From Panacagrimonas sp052386745 (lineage in GTDB: Bacteria > Pseudomonadota > Gammaproteobacteria > Nevskiales > Nevskiaceae), in the NCBI GenBank assembly GCA_052386745.1, contig JBQTJW010000015.1, forward strand, positions 1 to 64,000: a stretch of DNA of 64,000 bases, read 5' to 3'. A program made the translations under genes and the position numbers. Positions 17,521 to 26,930 of this stretch are shown here, piece after piece; position 1 is the stretch's first letter; the number at the start of each line of letters is the position of its first letter. Below the pieces are notes generated by a model. The model worked only from the letters and a program-made list of their open reading frames with translations. It searched no databases and had not been told where the DNA came from.

Positions 17521-18630
17521 CTATCGGTTGGCGGCAGGGCGACGAAGCTGGAACCGCCTTACGAGCCCCTGACAGGAACGCAGGAGCGGCTTTTCGATGT
17601 ACCAGTAGCACAGCACGCCGCCAACGCAGACCCCGGCCATCCCGACCAGTGCAAAACCCGCTGCGTGCCAAGCCGTGTGCTGCGCCAGGCCAAGAACCTT
17701 CCAGGCGGAACGTTCGGCGCCAAGGACAAACATATGGCTGAGGTAGATGGAGTACGAGGCGTCACCGAGCAACGCAGGAACTCGCCAGGTGCCCTGGCCG
17801 GTCCCGCCCTTGTCGAGACATACACCACCCAGGACGATGAGGCAGGAGGGCAAGCCATACGCAATGGGACGCCAGGTGATGTCCCCTGGATACACATCCA
17901 GAACGGCCGTCAGAATCAAGCCGAATCCGATGGCAATCATCGACCAGCATGTCACCTTCGACAGCTTCAACGACGAGAGGTACAGGTGCCCGACGATCAT
18001 GCCGCCCACGAACTCGAAAAGAATCGGGTCGGAATAGAAGCGCACGACCGCGCTCTGCTCATCGGCAGCCGTGATGCGGCTGGCAACCAGTATCGAAAAG
18101 ATGCCGGTGCACAAGGCAACCCGGTAACGAAGGGGCGCGAACAGTGCGCCGGTGAACACAGCGTAAAACATCATCTCGTAATTCAGGGTCCACCCGGGCG
18201 GTAACAGCGGAGAGATCTCGTCCGGACGGCCTTCGTTGACATACGGGATGAATGCGAGACTCTTGATCGCGCCGCCGAGCGTCACCACGGTCGTTCGGAA
18301 CAGATCCGGCTTGGTCGTGGCAGCCACCACGATGAGCAAGGTAAAAAACCAGTAAAGCGGGGCAATCCGGACGAGTCTGCGAAGAATGAAGTCGCCCGGA
18401 GCCATGGACCGGCTCGTCACCAGCATGATGAAGCCGCTGATGACGAAGAAGATATCGACACCACGGGCCAGAACTTCGACATCGGCGGGCCAGAACGAGG
18501 GCCACAGCTCGGCTTCATAGCCGGACACGGCATACAGATGGAGGTAAGCGACCATCAGCGCGGCGACACCACGGAGGATCTGAACCGTTGGAAGGATAGC
18601 GCCGGGCGCTTTGCGTTCGCTGCTCTGCAT
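17521..18630 (-). CDS. Acyltransferase family protein (OafA/YrhL type)
   Basis: A 369-residue integral membrane protein of the acyltransferase-3 family, which O-acylates surface sugars such as O-antigen or exopolysaccharide. Typical features are the opening QILRGVAALMVAYLHL with the conserved His, the RGVDIFFVISGFIML motif, an RLVRIAPLYW loop and around ten hydrophobic segments ending in YWYIEKPLL. It is 60 bases downstream of a thioesterase gene on the same strand. The acceptor is unknown and no polysaccharide cluster is nearby apart from ugd, 7 kb away. Confidence 0.9.
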   Translation of the reverse strand: MQSSERKAPGAILPTVQILRGVAALMVAYLHLYAVSGYEAELWPSFWPADVEVLARGVDIFFVISGFIMLVTSRSMAPGDFILRRLVRIAPLYWFFTLLIVVAATTKPDLFRTTVVTLGGAIKSLAFIPYVNEGRPDEISPLLPPGWTLNYEMMFYAVFTGALFAPLRYRVALCTGIFSILVASRITAADEQSAVVRFYSDPILFEFVGGMIVGHLYLSSLKLSKVTCWSMIAIGFGLILTAVLDVYPGDITWRPIAYGLPSCLIVLGGVCLDKGGTGQGTWRVPALLGDASYSIYLSHMFVLGAERSAWKVLGLAQHTAWHAAGFALVGMAGVCVGGVLCYWYIEKPLLRSCQGLVRRFQLRRPAANR

Positions 18631-18690
18631 TCGACTTTGTGTCAGTAATACTTCGATTGGTTGCGCCTTACAGCCGAAAACGGCACGCGT

Positions 18691-19134
18691 TCAGGCGCAA
18701 TGGCCGGCATGGTTTACGATGATCCCTGGCGCTCCATGTGCCAGCCGCCCTCGCAGTTCATCGGGCATTCGACGCTTGGCCATCGTCGACGGATCGATCA
18801 GCACGTAGATCGTTTCGCATGTGAAGATCACCGGATCGCACCCCGCCAGGCGGAATTCGGCGGCCAGACAGAACGAGGTATTGCCCGTCTTTACCGTGTG
18901 CACGCGCGCTTCGAGCACATCGTCGAAGCGTGCCGCCGCGCGCCATTCCTTGGTCTGCTTGACCAGCTGGAAATCGAGCTCTCCAGACGCGAGCTCCGCC
19001 CCGTAGCCGAGGGATCGCAGGAACTCGGTGGTCGCGAGATCCACATAGTCGCCATAGCGGGCGTTGAACACGACTTTCTGCGCATCGCACTCGCCGTAGC
19101 GCACGCGCAGGAAGTAGCGAAATGGATCAGGCAT
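18691..19134 (-). CDS. Acyl-CoA thioesterase, hot-dog fold (4HBT/YbgC-like)
   Basis: A 147-residue cytoplasmic hot-dog thioesterase. The opening FRYFLRVRYGECDAQKVVFNARYGDYVDLATTE contains the active-site Asp and the V/I-F-x-x-xY pattern of the 4-hydroxybenzoyl-CoA thioesterase group, and the body contains the usual RFDDVLEARVHTVK strand. Its acyl substrate cannot be read from sequence. ATG at 19134. It is divergent from the GFA gene (70 bases) and upstream of the acyltransferase gene. Confidence 0.85.
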   Translation of the reverse strand: MPDPFRYFLRVRYGECDAQKVVFNARYGDYVDLATTEFLRSLGYGAELASGELDFQLVKQTKEWRAAARFDDVLEARVHTVKTGNTSFCLAAEFRLAGCDPVIFTCETIYVLIDPSTMAKRRMPDELRGRLAHGAPGIIVNHAGHCA

Positions 19135-19204
19135 GCGCGAGCAGGTATCGTTCAGCGCAGCACTTGCGGGTTTTGCAGATCACGTCCAGCGAGGAGAAAT
19201 TCAA

Positions 19205-19612
19205 ATGAAGGTTGAAGGTGGATGCTACTGCCGTGCCATCCGATATGTGGTGACGGCGGCCCCTGTCATGAACGTCCAGTGCCATTGTCGCGAGTGCCAG
19301 TACATCTCGGGCGGCAGCCCCAATGTCATTGTCGCCGTTCCGGAAGCGGGGTTCAGCTACAGCAGCGGAGAACCCAAACGGTTCAGCAGAAAGGATCTTG
19401 CAAACCCCGTTACCCGCGAGTTCTGCGCCGAATGCGGCACGCACCTGGCAACCCGGGCGCCCATCGTGCCGGGCGTTGCCTTCGTGAAGCTCGGTACGCT
19501 CGACCAGCCTGCGTCGTTCGGCAATCCGACCGTTGCCATCTTCACGGTCGATCAGCAACCTTTTCACCAGATTCCCGCCGGGGTGGCCACATTCGAGAGA
19601 ATGCCTGGATAG
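19205..19612 (+). CDS. GFA family protein (glutathione-dependent formaldehyde-activating-like)
   Basis: A 135-residue zinc-binding protein of the GFA fold. It starts GGCYCRAIRY and has the cysteine set CHCRECQ and EFCAECGTHL, which hold two structural or catalytic zinc ions in the family. Only some members act on glutathione-formaldehyde adducts, and most have unknown substrates. A strong ribosome site GAGGAG (19191-19196) sits before the ATG at 19205; the frame is open further upstream but without family residues. Confidence 0.9.
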   Translation: MKVEGGCYCRAIRYVVTAAPVMNVQCHCRECQYISGGSPNVIVAVPEAGFSYSSGEPKRFSRKDLANPVTREFCAECGTHLATRAPIVPGVAFVKLGTLDQPASFGNPTVAIFTVDQQPFHQIPAGVATFERMPG

Positions 19613-19627
19613 TCAGTCGTTTACCTC

Positions 19628-19648
19628 GGCGCCCCCGATCAGGGCGCC
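19628..19648. terminator. GC-rich hairpin between convergent genes
   Basis: GGCGCCC and GGGCGCC pair across a seven-base loop in the 44 bases separating the converging GFA and UPF0114 genes. There is no run of T on either side, so it is a weak candidate terminator rather than a certain one. Confidence 0.3.
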
Positions 19649-19656
19649 AGCGGCAG

Positions 19657-20268
19657 TCATGCTCCGTGGGCGTCATCGCCATGCCGTTTGGCGTGGCCAG
19701 CGGTGGCGAGCATCAAGCGGTCAGTCCAGGCGATCCCAATGGCAGAAAGGATGAACGCCATGTGGATGATGGTCTGCCACATCACGCCGGCCTCGGTCGC
19801 TATCCCGCAGCGCGTGCCCGCCGCGGCGGTGATGCACGGGGGCAGCGCCCCCAATGTCCCCGCCTCGATGAACGTCTTGAGCAGGTGAATGGACGAAATG
19901 CCGATGATCGCCATCGCCAGCTTGACCTTGAGCACCGAGGCATTGACGTGGCTCAACCATTCCGGCTGATCCGGGTGACGTTCCAGGCGCAAGCGCGACA
20001 CAAACGTTTCGTAACCACCCACGATGACCATCATGAGCAGGTTTGAAATCATGACGACGTCAATCAGGGCGAGCACGATCAGCATGACTTCCTGCTCGCC
20101 CAACTGGAACGCACCGTGGATGAGGTGCCACAACTCCTTGACGAACAGGATGACATACACGCCTTGCGCCACGATCAGTCCGAGGTACAGCGGCAACTGC
20201 AACCAGCGCGACGAGAAAATGATGGTGGGAAGCGGTCCCAGCGAAGTATTGGTGCGTTCTGTAGCCAT
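19657..20268 (-). CDS. UPF0114 (YqhA/TIGR00645) inner-membrane protein
   Basis: A 203-residue membrane protein with hydrophobic segments at about residues 23-45, 66-85, 117-130 and 163-183. The opening SSRWLQLPLYLGLIVAQ, the LIDVVMISNLLMMVIVGGYETFVS segment and the KVKLAMAIIGISSIHLLKTF helix match the YqhA/UPF0114 family. Its function is unknown. ATG at 20268. The gene stands alone on the minus strand, convergent with the GFA gene. Confidence 0.9.
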   Translation of the reverse strand: MATERTNTSLGPLPTIIFSSRWLQLPLYLGLIVAQGVYVILFVKELWHLIHGAFQLGEQEVMLIVLALIDVVMISNLLMMVIVGGYETFVSRLRLERHPDQPEWLSHVNASVLKVKLAMAIIGISSIHLLKTFIEAGTLGALPPCITAAAGTRCGIATEAGVMWQTIIHMAFILSAIGIAWTDRLMLATAGHAKRHGDDAHGA

Positions 20269-20733
20269 CAGGTTCGTGATCTGTAAAACCGGGAGTTTAA
20301 CAACGCCACCTGCTGCCGCAGATGACAGGCGGATGCACTTGCGCCGCTCGTCGTCCTGCTACCCCGGTGCCTTGGTGCCCCGCCGCGTCCATGCACAGGC
20401 TTTTGGCGTGGCGCTGGCCACACAGGGCACTACGGCGATGGCTTCACGAGAGAGCGGCGGCCACAAGTCGACACAAAATTCCCGTGAATGGAATCCCCGC
20501 ACCTTTAACTTCCGCCTTCGCGCCGGGACATTGAGCCGACGCGCCGCGGACATCCAGTGCTCGCGCCGTGACCACAGCGAACAGGCCAATTCCCGCTAGA
20601 TCGGCGTTCCGTAGGACGCTGGTCCGGAGGCGATCATGAAGCGATCGAACACGTCGCTCTCGGCCAAAGCTGTTCCATCGCCGAAACATCTCGCCCGGCG
20701 CCCGCGAGATGCATGCACGGAGTCCTTGCGAAA
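20269..20733. other. Non-coding stretch without recognised feature
   Basis: About 465 bases between the UPF0114 start and the small secreted protein's stop. All frames give only short arginine/alanine-rich translations with no family resemblance, and I see no tRNA, riboswitch or clear terminator. The region near 20470-20520 is somewhat more AT-rich than its surroundings. It probably holds the UPF0114 promoter and may contain decayed coding sequence. Confidence 0.5.
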
Positions 20734-21093
20734 TCAGTCGTGATGCTTGTCCCAGCCCTTGCCGCCCTTCTTGCCGCCTTTAGAGCCCTTGCCGTACTTC
20801 CGCACCACATCGCGGTGCTCTGCGTAGGGAGTATCAGACGCGAGTTCGACCGCGATACCGCGACTGGTGAACTGATGGAAGTAGGTTGGAAGACTCGCAC
20901 CTACGCGCCAGTCCCCTCCATCAATCCAGAACCACAACCTGCGCTCCGGCTCGTAATAGATCTCGCGATCTCGGTAGTAGATGTACTGATGCTTGGCACG
21001 GTAGCCGTGTGCGGGCGCGTGGGGGGGCGGCGCCGCCAGCACCGGAGTGAGCATGCCGACGCAGAGCGCGAGGAGAATGGTTCGAGTGTTCAT
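20734..21093 (-). CDS. Small secreted protein with Gly/Lys-rich tail
   Basis: A 119-residue protein with a signal peptide (TILLALCVGMLTPVLAAPP) and a short mature domain rich in Tyr and Trp: YIYYRDREIYYEPERR then LWFWIDGGDWRVGASLP and a TPYAEHRDVVRKY motif. Similar short exported proteins of unknown function occur in proteobacteria. The tail alternates Lys and Gly and ends with WDKHHD. ATG at 21093 follows an AAGGGA ribosome site; a start 6 codons upstream is less likely. The function is unknown. Confidence 0.65.
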   Translation of the reverse strand: MNTRTILLALCVGMLTPVLAAPPPHAPAHGYRAKHQYIYYRDREIYYEPERRLWFWIDGGDWRVGASLPTYFHQFTSRGIAVELASDTPYAEHRDVVRKYGKGSKGGKKGGKGWDKHHD

Positions 21094-21215
21094 GGAAGTC
21101 CCTTGGAGCAAGCTGGGAAGGAGTTTGAACGAACGCGCTGAATCCGTCGTGAATTGAGGCGCCGCCGAGGGTGCGTGAGATACTGGGCGCCCCGTTTCAT
21201 CTCGCTGCGCCGCTC

Positions 21216-23297
21216 ATGTCGCGAACCATCCTTGTCACCAATGCCCTGCCCTACGCCAACGGCCCCTTGCACCTGGGCCACATGGTGGGCTACGTCCAGG
21301 CCGACATCTGGGTGCGTTTCCAGCGCATGGGCGGAAACGCCGTGACCTACGTCTGCGCCGACGACGCCCACGGCACGCCGATCATGCTCGCCGCGGAAAA
21401 GGCCGGCGTATCGCCGGAAGCGTTCATCGACGGCATCCGCCTCGAGCACGCGCGCGATTTCGCCGATTTCGGCGTCGCATTCGATCACTACCATTCGACC
21501 CATTCGGAAGAAAACCGCCGCTTCGCCGAGCTGATCTACTCGCGCCTGCGCGATGGCGGCTTCATCGCCCGTCGCTCCATCCAGCAGCTTTACGATCCGG
21601 TCAAGGACATGTTCCTGCCGGACCGCTACATCAAGGGCGAGTGCCCCCGCTGCGCGACGCCGGACCAGTACGGCGACAACTGCGAAAACTGCGGCGCGGC
21701 CTATTCGCCCACCGACCTGAAGAATCCGCGCTCGGTGGTGTCCGGCGCCACGCCGGTAATGCGCGACTCCGAGCATTTTTTCTTCGAACTGCCCAAGCTC
21801 CAGCCGTTTCTGCAGCGCTGGCTGGACGGCGACGTGGCGCACCCTTCGGTCAAGGCCAAGCTGCGCGAATGGTTCGAGGCCGGCCTGAAGGATTGGGACA
21901 TTTCCCGCGATGCGCCCTATTTCGGCTTCCCCATCCCGGGCGAGCCGGGCAAGTTCTTCTACGTCTGGCTCGACGCACCCATCGGCTACCTGGCCTCGTT
22001 CCACGCCCTGTGCAAGCTGCGCCTGCAATCGGACGCGGAGGTGGAGAAGGAACTGGGCCGCTTCCTCGACGCCGGCTCCGAAGCGCAGACCGAGCTGCAC
22101 CACTTCATCGGCAAGGACATCATCAATTTCCACGGCCTGTTCTGGCCGGCGATGCTGCACGGCTCGCAGCACCGCACGCCCACGCGGCTGCACGTGAACG
22201 GCTACCTGACCATCAACGGCGCCAAGATGAGCAAGAGCCGCGGCACCTTCGTGCGCGCGCGCACCTGGCTCGACTCCGGCCTGAACCCGGAATACCTGCG
22301 CTACTACTTCGCCTCCAAGCTCGGCAGCGGCGTGGAGGACCTGGACCTGGACCTCAAGGACTTCCTGGCCAAGGTCAACAGCGACATCGTCGGCAAGTAC
22401 GTGAACATTGCCAGCCGCTGCGCCGGGTTCATCGAAAAGGTCTTTGGCGGCCGGCTGGCGGCGGAGATCAGCCCCGCGTACGCCGCGGAGTACGACTCGG
22501 TCCTGCACGATGCGGAACTGACCGCGCTCTACGACCAGGGCGAGATGTCCGCGGTGCTGCGCAAGGCCATGATGCTGTGCGACAAGGCCAATGCCGCCTT
22601 GCAGACGCACACGCCGTGGAAGCTCGCCGGTGATGCGTCCGACGAGGCGCGCTGGAAGCTGCACCAGATCTGCACCGCGGCCATCAACAGCTTCCGCATC
22701 GTCAGCATCCTGCTGAAGCCGGTGCTGCCCGGCCTCGTGCATCAGGCCGAGCAGTTCCTGAACGTCGGCGAACTGCGCTGGAGCGATCTTGAACACCCCA
22801 TGCCGCCGAACCACGCGATCAGGCCCTACAAGCCGCTGGCCAGCCGCGTGGAGCATAAGACCGTCGATGCGATGATGGCGGCCGAAGCGGCGCCGGCGGC
22901 TGCGCCGGCAAAACCCATCGAGCCCTCTGCTCCGGCGACCACCACCGCGGCCGAGCCGGCCGGTTCCGGGCCCGTTTCCATCAACGATTTCGGCAAGGTG
23001 GACCTGCGCATTGCCCGCATTGTCTCGGCCGAGCACATCGAGGGCGCGGAGAAACTGCTGCGCCTGAAGCTCGACCTGGGTCCGCTGGGCGAGCGGCAGG
23101 TGTTCGCCGGGATCAAGAGCGCCTACAAGCCCGAAGATCTGGTGGGCCGGCTGACCATGTGCGTGGCCAATCTCGCCCCGCGCAAGATGAAGTTCGGCCT
23201 GAGCGAGGGCATGGTGCTGGCCGCGAGCGACGAGCGCGGCGGCCCTTACCTGCTCACGCCGGACAGCGGCGCGCAGCCGGGCATGCAGGTGAAATAA
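21216..23297 (+). CDS. metG: Methionine--tRNA ligase
   Basis: A 693-residue class I aminoacyl-tRNA synthetase of the long MetG1 form. Present are the HIGH-type motif in NGPLHLGHMVGY, a zinc knuckle with CPRC and CENC, the KMSKS motif in NGAKMSKSRGTF, the WLDAPIGY segment and, after an Ala/Pro-rich linker near residue 565-590, a C-terminal tRNA-binding (Trbp111-like) domain beginning INDFGKVDLRIARI. ATG at 21216 gives the standard start SRTILVTNALPYANG; a longer reading from 21171 is not supported. It stands alone on the plus strand. Confidence 0.97.
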   Translation: MSRTILVTNALPYANGPLHLGHMVGYVQADIWVRFQRMGGNAVTYVCADDAHGTPIMLAAEKAGVSPEAFIDGIRLEHARDFADFGVAFDHYHSTHSEENRRFAELIYSRLRDGGFIARRSIQQLYDPVKDMFLPDRYIKGECPRCATPDQYGDNCENCGAAYSPTDLKNPRSVVSGATPVMRDSEHFFFELPKLQPFLQRWLDGDVAHPSVKAKLREWFEAGLKDWDISRDAPYFGFPIPGEPGKFFYVWLDAPIGYLASFHALCKLRLQSDAEVEKELGRFLDAGSEAQTELHHFIGKDIINFHGLFWPAMLHGSQHRTPTRLHVNGYLTINGAKMSKSRGTFVRARTWLDSGLNPEYLRYYFASKLGSGVEDLDLDLKDFLAKVNSDIVGKYVNIASRCAGFIEKVFGGRLAAEISPAYAAEYDSVLHDAELTALYDQGEMSAVLRKAMMLCDKANAALQTHTPWKLAGDASDEARWKLHQICTAAINSFRIVSILLKPVLPGLVHQAEQFLNVGELRWSDLEHPMPPNHAIRPYKPLASRVEHKTVDAMMAAEAAPAAAPAKPIEPSAPATTTAAEPAGSGPVSINDFGKVDLRIARIVSAEHIEGAEKLLRLKLDLGPLGERQVFAGIKSAYKPEDLVGRLTMCVANLAPRKMKFGLSEGMVLAASDERGGPYLLTPDSGAQPGMQVK

Positions 23298-23391
23298 GGC
23301 GACGGGCCGGAACGGTCGAAGCCGCTTCGATCGTATCTGGTGTGCGTGGCCGCGACGCAACTGGCCTGGATAAGCGATTGAGCGCGCGGAC

Positions 23392-24510
23392 CTACCGCGC
23401 GACGAACCGCGTGCGGCCGCTCCCCAGGTCTGCCTGGACCGCGCTCCAGTCGTAGGGCAGCGGCGACGCGCTGGCGGCTTCGCGCTTGAGTTCGGCCTCG
23501 ATGGCCGCCACCCGTTCCGACGTCGCGGGGTGGGACGACAGGATCGCCGGGGGACGGACGCCGTCCGCCGCCTTTTCGAGCTTGCGGAACATCGTCGCCA
23601 TGCCGGCGCCGTCGATGCCGGCCCTGCGCAGCGCCTGCAGGCCACGCAGGTCGGCCTCGGTCTCGTGGTCGCGCGAGAACTTCAGCCCGGCGAGCTGGCC
23701 GCCGATTTTGCCCAGCGAGCCCACGTCGCCGAACACCAGTGCCACCGCGGCGGACAGGCCCAGGCTGCGCGCCATCTGCTGCAGGCTGTGCCGCTGTTCC
23801 ACGTGCTGCACCTCGTGCGCCAGCACGCCCGCCAGTTCCTCGGCGCTGCCCGCGGCCTCGATCAGCCCGGTGTTCACCACCACGTAGCCGCCCGGCATGG
23901 CGAAGGCGTTGATGGACGGATCGCGCGTGACGAACCAGTGGTACTCGTAGGCCGAGCCTTTCGTCAGCCGCTTGCCGATTTCCTCCACCGCCACGTTCGC
24001 CTGCGTGTTCTCCACCAGGCGCAGGCCGGCGCGCTGTGCCTTGAACAGCGCCGCGCCCAGTTGCTGCTCGCGCTGCACGCTGACCAGCCCGGTGGCGAGC
24101 GACACCAGCGGCCCGGCCGCGAACACCAAAGCCACGATCAGCAGCAGCGGCGCCGCCAGCCACAGGCCAACAGCGCTGAGCCCCAGCGCGCGCCGCCGGG
24201 TCGTGCGCCGGTCCTGCGACTTCAGCTGCGCCAATGGTTCGGCAAGCGCGGCCGGCGGCGCGGCCAGCAGGCTCTTGACGTCGGCCGGATCGTCCAGCAT
24301 CAGGCTCCAGCGCGCGCTGCCCTCGTCCCAGGACAGCGCCAGGCAGGTGTCGTTGAAGCCGGCGCGGGCGATGTGCAGCAGGCCGTAAGGCCGCGCGCGG
24401 CGACCGCCGTCGGGCAGGACAAACCAGACCTGCAGGGCGTCGAAATTGGCCATCACGCGCACGCCCGCGGGTGCGAGGCCAGGCCCGAACACCAGGGCGC
24501 GAAGCGCCAC
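23392..24510 (-). CDS. M48 family zinc metalloprotease, membrane-bound
   Basis: A 372-residue protein with an N-terminal domain of about 100 residues, a basic linker and a hydrophobic segment (residues about 107-140), then an M48 peptidase domain. The zinc site HEVQHVEQRH carries the HExxH motif, and the third ligand lies in the ETEADLRGLQALRRAGID segment. M48 members such as LoiP, BepA and HtpX act in envelope quality control. GTG start at 24510, five bases after the AIM24-family gene, so the two are likely co-transcribed. Confidence 0.88.
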   Translation of the reverse strand: MALRALVFGPGLAPAGVRVMANFDALQVWFVLPDGGRRARPYGLLHIARAGFNDTCLALSWDEGSARWSLMLDDPADVKSLLAAPPAALAEPLAQLKSQDRRTTRRRALGLSAVGLWLAAPLLLIVALVFAAGPLVSLATGLVSVQREQQLGAALFKAQRAGLRLVENTQANVAVEEIGKRLTKGSAYEYHWFVTRDPSINAFAMPGGYVVVNTGLIEAAGSAEELAGVLAHEVQHVEQRHSLQQMARSLGLSAAVALVFGDVGSLGKIGGQLAGLKFSRDHETEADLRGLQALRRAGIDGAGMATMFRKLEKAADGVRPPAILSSHPATSERVAAIEAELKREAASASPLPYDWSAVQADLGSGRTRFVAR

Positions 24511-24515
24511 CGCAA

Positions 24516-25328
24516 TTACTCGCTGTCGCCCAGGATTCCGCCGAGCAGGCCGCCGGCCGCCCCGCCGGCGAGGATCGAGCCCTCGCCGCCGCCACGCCCA
24601 CCGAGTGCCGGCGCCGCCATCACGATGCGGTTGGCCATGCGCGACAGCGGCAGTGACTGTAGCCAGATCTTGCCGGGCCCGCGCAGCACGGCGTAGAACA
24701 GGCCTTCACCCGAAAACAGCGCCGACTTGAGCTTGCCCACGTACTGGATGTCGTAGCTCACCGTGCTGGTCAGCGCCACGATGCAACCGGTGTCCACGCG
24801 CAGGATCTCGCCCGGCGCAAGGTCGCGCCCGTACAGCGTGCCGCCGGCGTGGATGAAGGCCAAGCCATCGCCCTCCAGCTTCTGCATGATGAAGCCTTCG
24901 CCGCCGAACAGGCCCACGCCCAGGCGCTTCTGGAACGCGATGCCCAGGGCCACGCCCTTGGCCGCGCACAGGAACGAATCCTTCTGGCAGATCAGCATGC
25001 CGCCCACGTCCGGCAGGTTCACCGGGATCAGCGTGCCCGGGTACGGCGCGGCGAACGCCACCTTGCGCTTGCCCTGCCCCTGGTTCTGGAACACCGTGGT
25101 GAACAGCGACTCGCCCGTGACCAAGCGCTTGCCGGCACCCGCGAGCTTGTTCCAGAAGCCCTTCTGCTGGGCCGAACCATCGCCGAACACCGTGTCCATG
25201 GCGATGCCGTCCTCCATGAACATCATGGCCCCGGCCTCGCCCACAGCCGCCTCGCCCGGGTCCAGCTCGATCTCGACGAACTGCATGTCTTCGCCGTAAA
25301 TCCTGTAATCGATGACGTCCATGGCCAT
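24516..25328 (-). CDS. AIM24 / TIGR00266 family protein
   Basis: A 270-residue protein of the AIM24/TIGR00266 family, seen as MDVIDYRIYGEDMQFVEIEL followed by repeated beta-strand segments with AGAMMFMEDGI, GGEGFIMQKLEGDGLAF and HAGGTLYGRDLAPGE. The C-terminal tail is Gly-rich (GGAAGGLLGGILG). The family's role in bacteria is unknown. ATG at 25328 has a GGAG ribosome site; upstream in-frame codons add a run without similarity. It lies between guaB and the M48 protease on the same strand. Confidence 0.88.
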   Translation of the reverse strand: MAMDVIDYRIYGEDMQFVEIELDPGEAAVGEAGAMMFMEDGIAMDTVFGDGSAQQKGFWNKLAGAGKRLVTGESLFTTVFQNQGQGKRKVAFAAPYPGTLIPVNLPDVGGMLICQKDSFLCAAKGVALGIAFQKRLGVGLFGGEGFIMQKLEGDGLAFIHAGGTLYGRDLAPGEILRVDTGCIVALTSTVSYDIQYVGKLKSALFSGEGLFYAVLRGPGKIWLQSLPLSRMANRIVMAAPALGGRGGGEGSILAGGAAGGLLGGILGDSE

Positions 25329-25408
25329 GAGGCTTGCTCCGGGGATTGAGGGATGAGAGGGCCGGAAATGATAAGGGCTGCACCCGACCCGGGCGCCGCC
25401 AGGATCCG

Positions 25409-26872
25409 CTACGTCCTGTAGTTGGGCGCTTCCTTGGTGATGGTCACGTCGTGCACGTGGCTTTCCTTGATGCCGGCCGCGGTGATCTTCACGAACCGCG
25501 TCCGCGTGCGCAGTTCTTCCACGCTGCTGCACCCGGTGTACCCCATGGAGGCGCGCAGGCCGCCGACCATCTGGTGGACGATGGCCGCCATCGGGCCCTT
25601 GTAGGGCACGCGGCCCTCCACGCCTTCGGGCACCAGCTTCTCGACTTCGCTGGTAGTGTCCTGGAAGTAGCGATCCTTCGACCCCTGCGTCTGCGACATG
25701 GCGCCCAGCGAGCCCATGCCGCGGTAGGACTTGTACGAGCGGCCCTGGAACAGCTCCACCTCGCCCGGGGCCTCCTCGGTGCCGGCGAGCATGGAGCCCA
25801 CCATCACCGCGTGCGCGCCCGCGGCGAGCGCCTTGGAGAAGTCGCCGGAATAGCGCACGCCACCGTCGGAAATCAGCTGCACGTTGCGGTTTCTGAGGAC
25901 CTCAGCCACGGCCATCACCGCGCTGATCTGCGGCACGCCCACGCCGGCCACCACGCGCGTGGTGCAGATGGAGCCGGGGCCAATGCCCACCTTCACCGCG
26001 TCCGCGCCCGCATCGGCCAGGGCGATGGCCGCCTCGCCGGTGGCGATGTTGCCGCCGATGACCTGCAGGTCCGGGTACTGGCGCTTGATGGCGGCCACGC
26101 GGTCGAGCACGCCCTTGGAGTGTCCGTGCGCGGTGTCCACCACCACCACGTCCACGCCTGCGAGCACCAGCCCGGCCACGCGCTCGTCGGTTTCCGGCCC
26201 CGTGCCCACGGCCGCGCCCACGCGCAGCCGGCCGCGGTCGTCCTTGCAGGCCAGGGGGTGATCGGTGGATTTCTGGATGTCCTTCACCGTGATCATGCCG
26301 CGCAGCTGGAAGCCGGCGTTGACCACCAGCACCTTCTCGATGCGATGCTGGTGCAGCTTGGCGATGACCTCCTCGCGCGACGCGCCTTCGCGCACCGTCA
26401 CCAGGCGGTTCTTGGGCGTCATCACGATGCTCACCGGCTCGCCGTAGCGCGACTCGAAGCGCAGGTCGCGGCTGGTGACGATGCCGACCAGGTGATCGCC
26501 ATCCACCACCGGCACGCCGGAAATGCGGTTGGCGCGGGTGAGTTCCAGCACCTCGCCGATGGTCATGGTCGGCGGCACCGTGATGGGGTCGGTGATCACG
26601 CCGGACTCGTACTTCTTGACCGCGCGCACCTCGGCAGCCTGGCGTTCCGCCGTCATGTTCTTGTGCACGATGCCCATGCCGCCTTCCTGCGCGAGCGCGA
26701 TGGCGAGCTTGGATTCGGTCACCGTGTCCATGGCGGCCGACAGCAGCGGGATGTTGAGCGTGATCCGCGAGGTGAGCCGCGTGGTCAGGTTGACCTGGCG
26801 GGGAAGAACTTCGGAATAGGCCGGCTGAAGCAGGACGTCGTCAAACGTCAGGGCCTCGGTTTGAATGCGCAT
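25409..26872 (-). CDS. guaB: IMP dehydrogenase
   Basis: A 487-residue enzyme that oxidises IMP to XMP with NAD+, the first committed step of GMP synthesis. It starts TEALTFDDVLLQPAYSEVLP, has two CBS domains at about residues 95-205, and carries the catalytic cysteine loop IGPGSICTTRVVAGVG plus the flap region RGMGSLGAMSQ. ATG at 26872 sits 58 bases from the divergent xseA, the same head-to-head arrangement as in E. coli. guaA, the usual next gene, is absent here; an AIM24 gene follows instead. Confidence 0.97.
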   Translation of the reverse strand: MRIQTEALTFDDVLLQPAYSEVLPRQVNLTTRLTSRITLNIPLLSAAMDTVTESKLAIALAQEGGMGIVHKNMTAERQAAEVRAVKKYESGVITDPITVPPTMTIGEVLELTRANRISGVPVVDGDHLVGIVTSRDLRFESRYGEPVSIVMTPKNRLVTVREGASREEVIAKLHQHRIEKVLVVNAGFQLRGMITVKDIQKSTDHPLACKDDRGRLRVGAAVGTGPETDERVAGLVLAGVDVVVVDTAHGHSKGVLDRVAAIKRQYPDLQVIGGNIATGEAAIALADAGADAVKVGIGPGSICTTRVVAGVGVPQISAVMAVAEVLRNRNVQLISDGGVRYSGDFSKALAAGAHAVMVGSMLAGTEEAPGEVELFQGRSYKSYRGMGSLGAMSQTQGSKDRYFQDTTSEVEKLVPEGVEGRVPYKGPMAAIVHQMVGGLRASMGYTGCSSVEELRTRTRFVKITAAGIKESHVHDVTITKEAPNYRT

Positions 26873-26893
26873 GGAGGACTCCGTCGAGAAACT

Positions 26894-26899
26894 ATTATA
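26894..26899 (-). promoter_or_regulatory. Candidate -10 element for guaB
   Basis: The minus strand reads TATAAT exactly at these positions, 21 bases upstream of the guaB start codon, in the short guaB/xseA intergenic. The position 17 bases upstream has no good TTGACA match, so this is a likely but unproven sigma-70 -10 box. Confidence 0.5.
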
Positions 26900-26930
26900 C
26901 GGATCGTGCCTTCGCGCTTCCTGCCATTTC

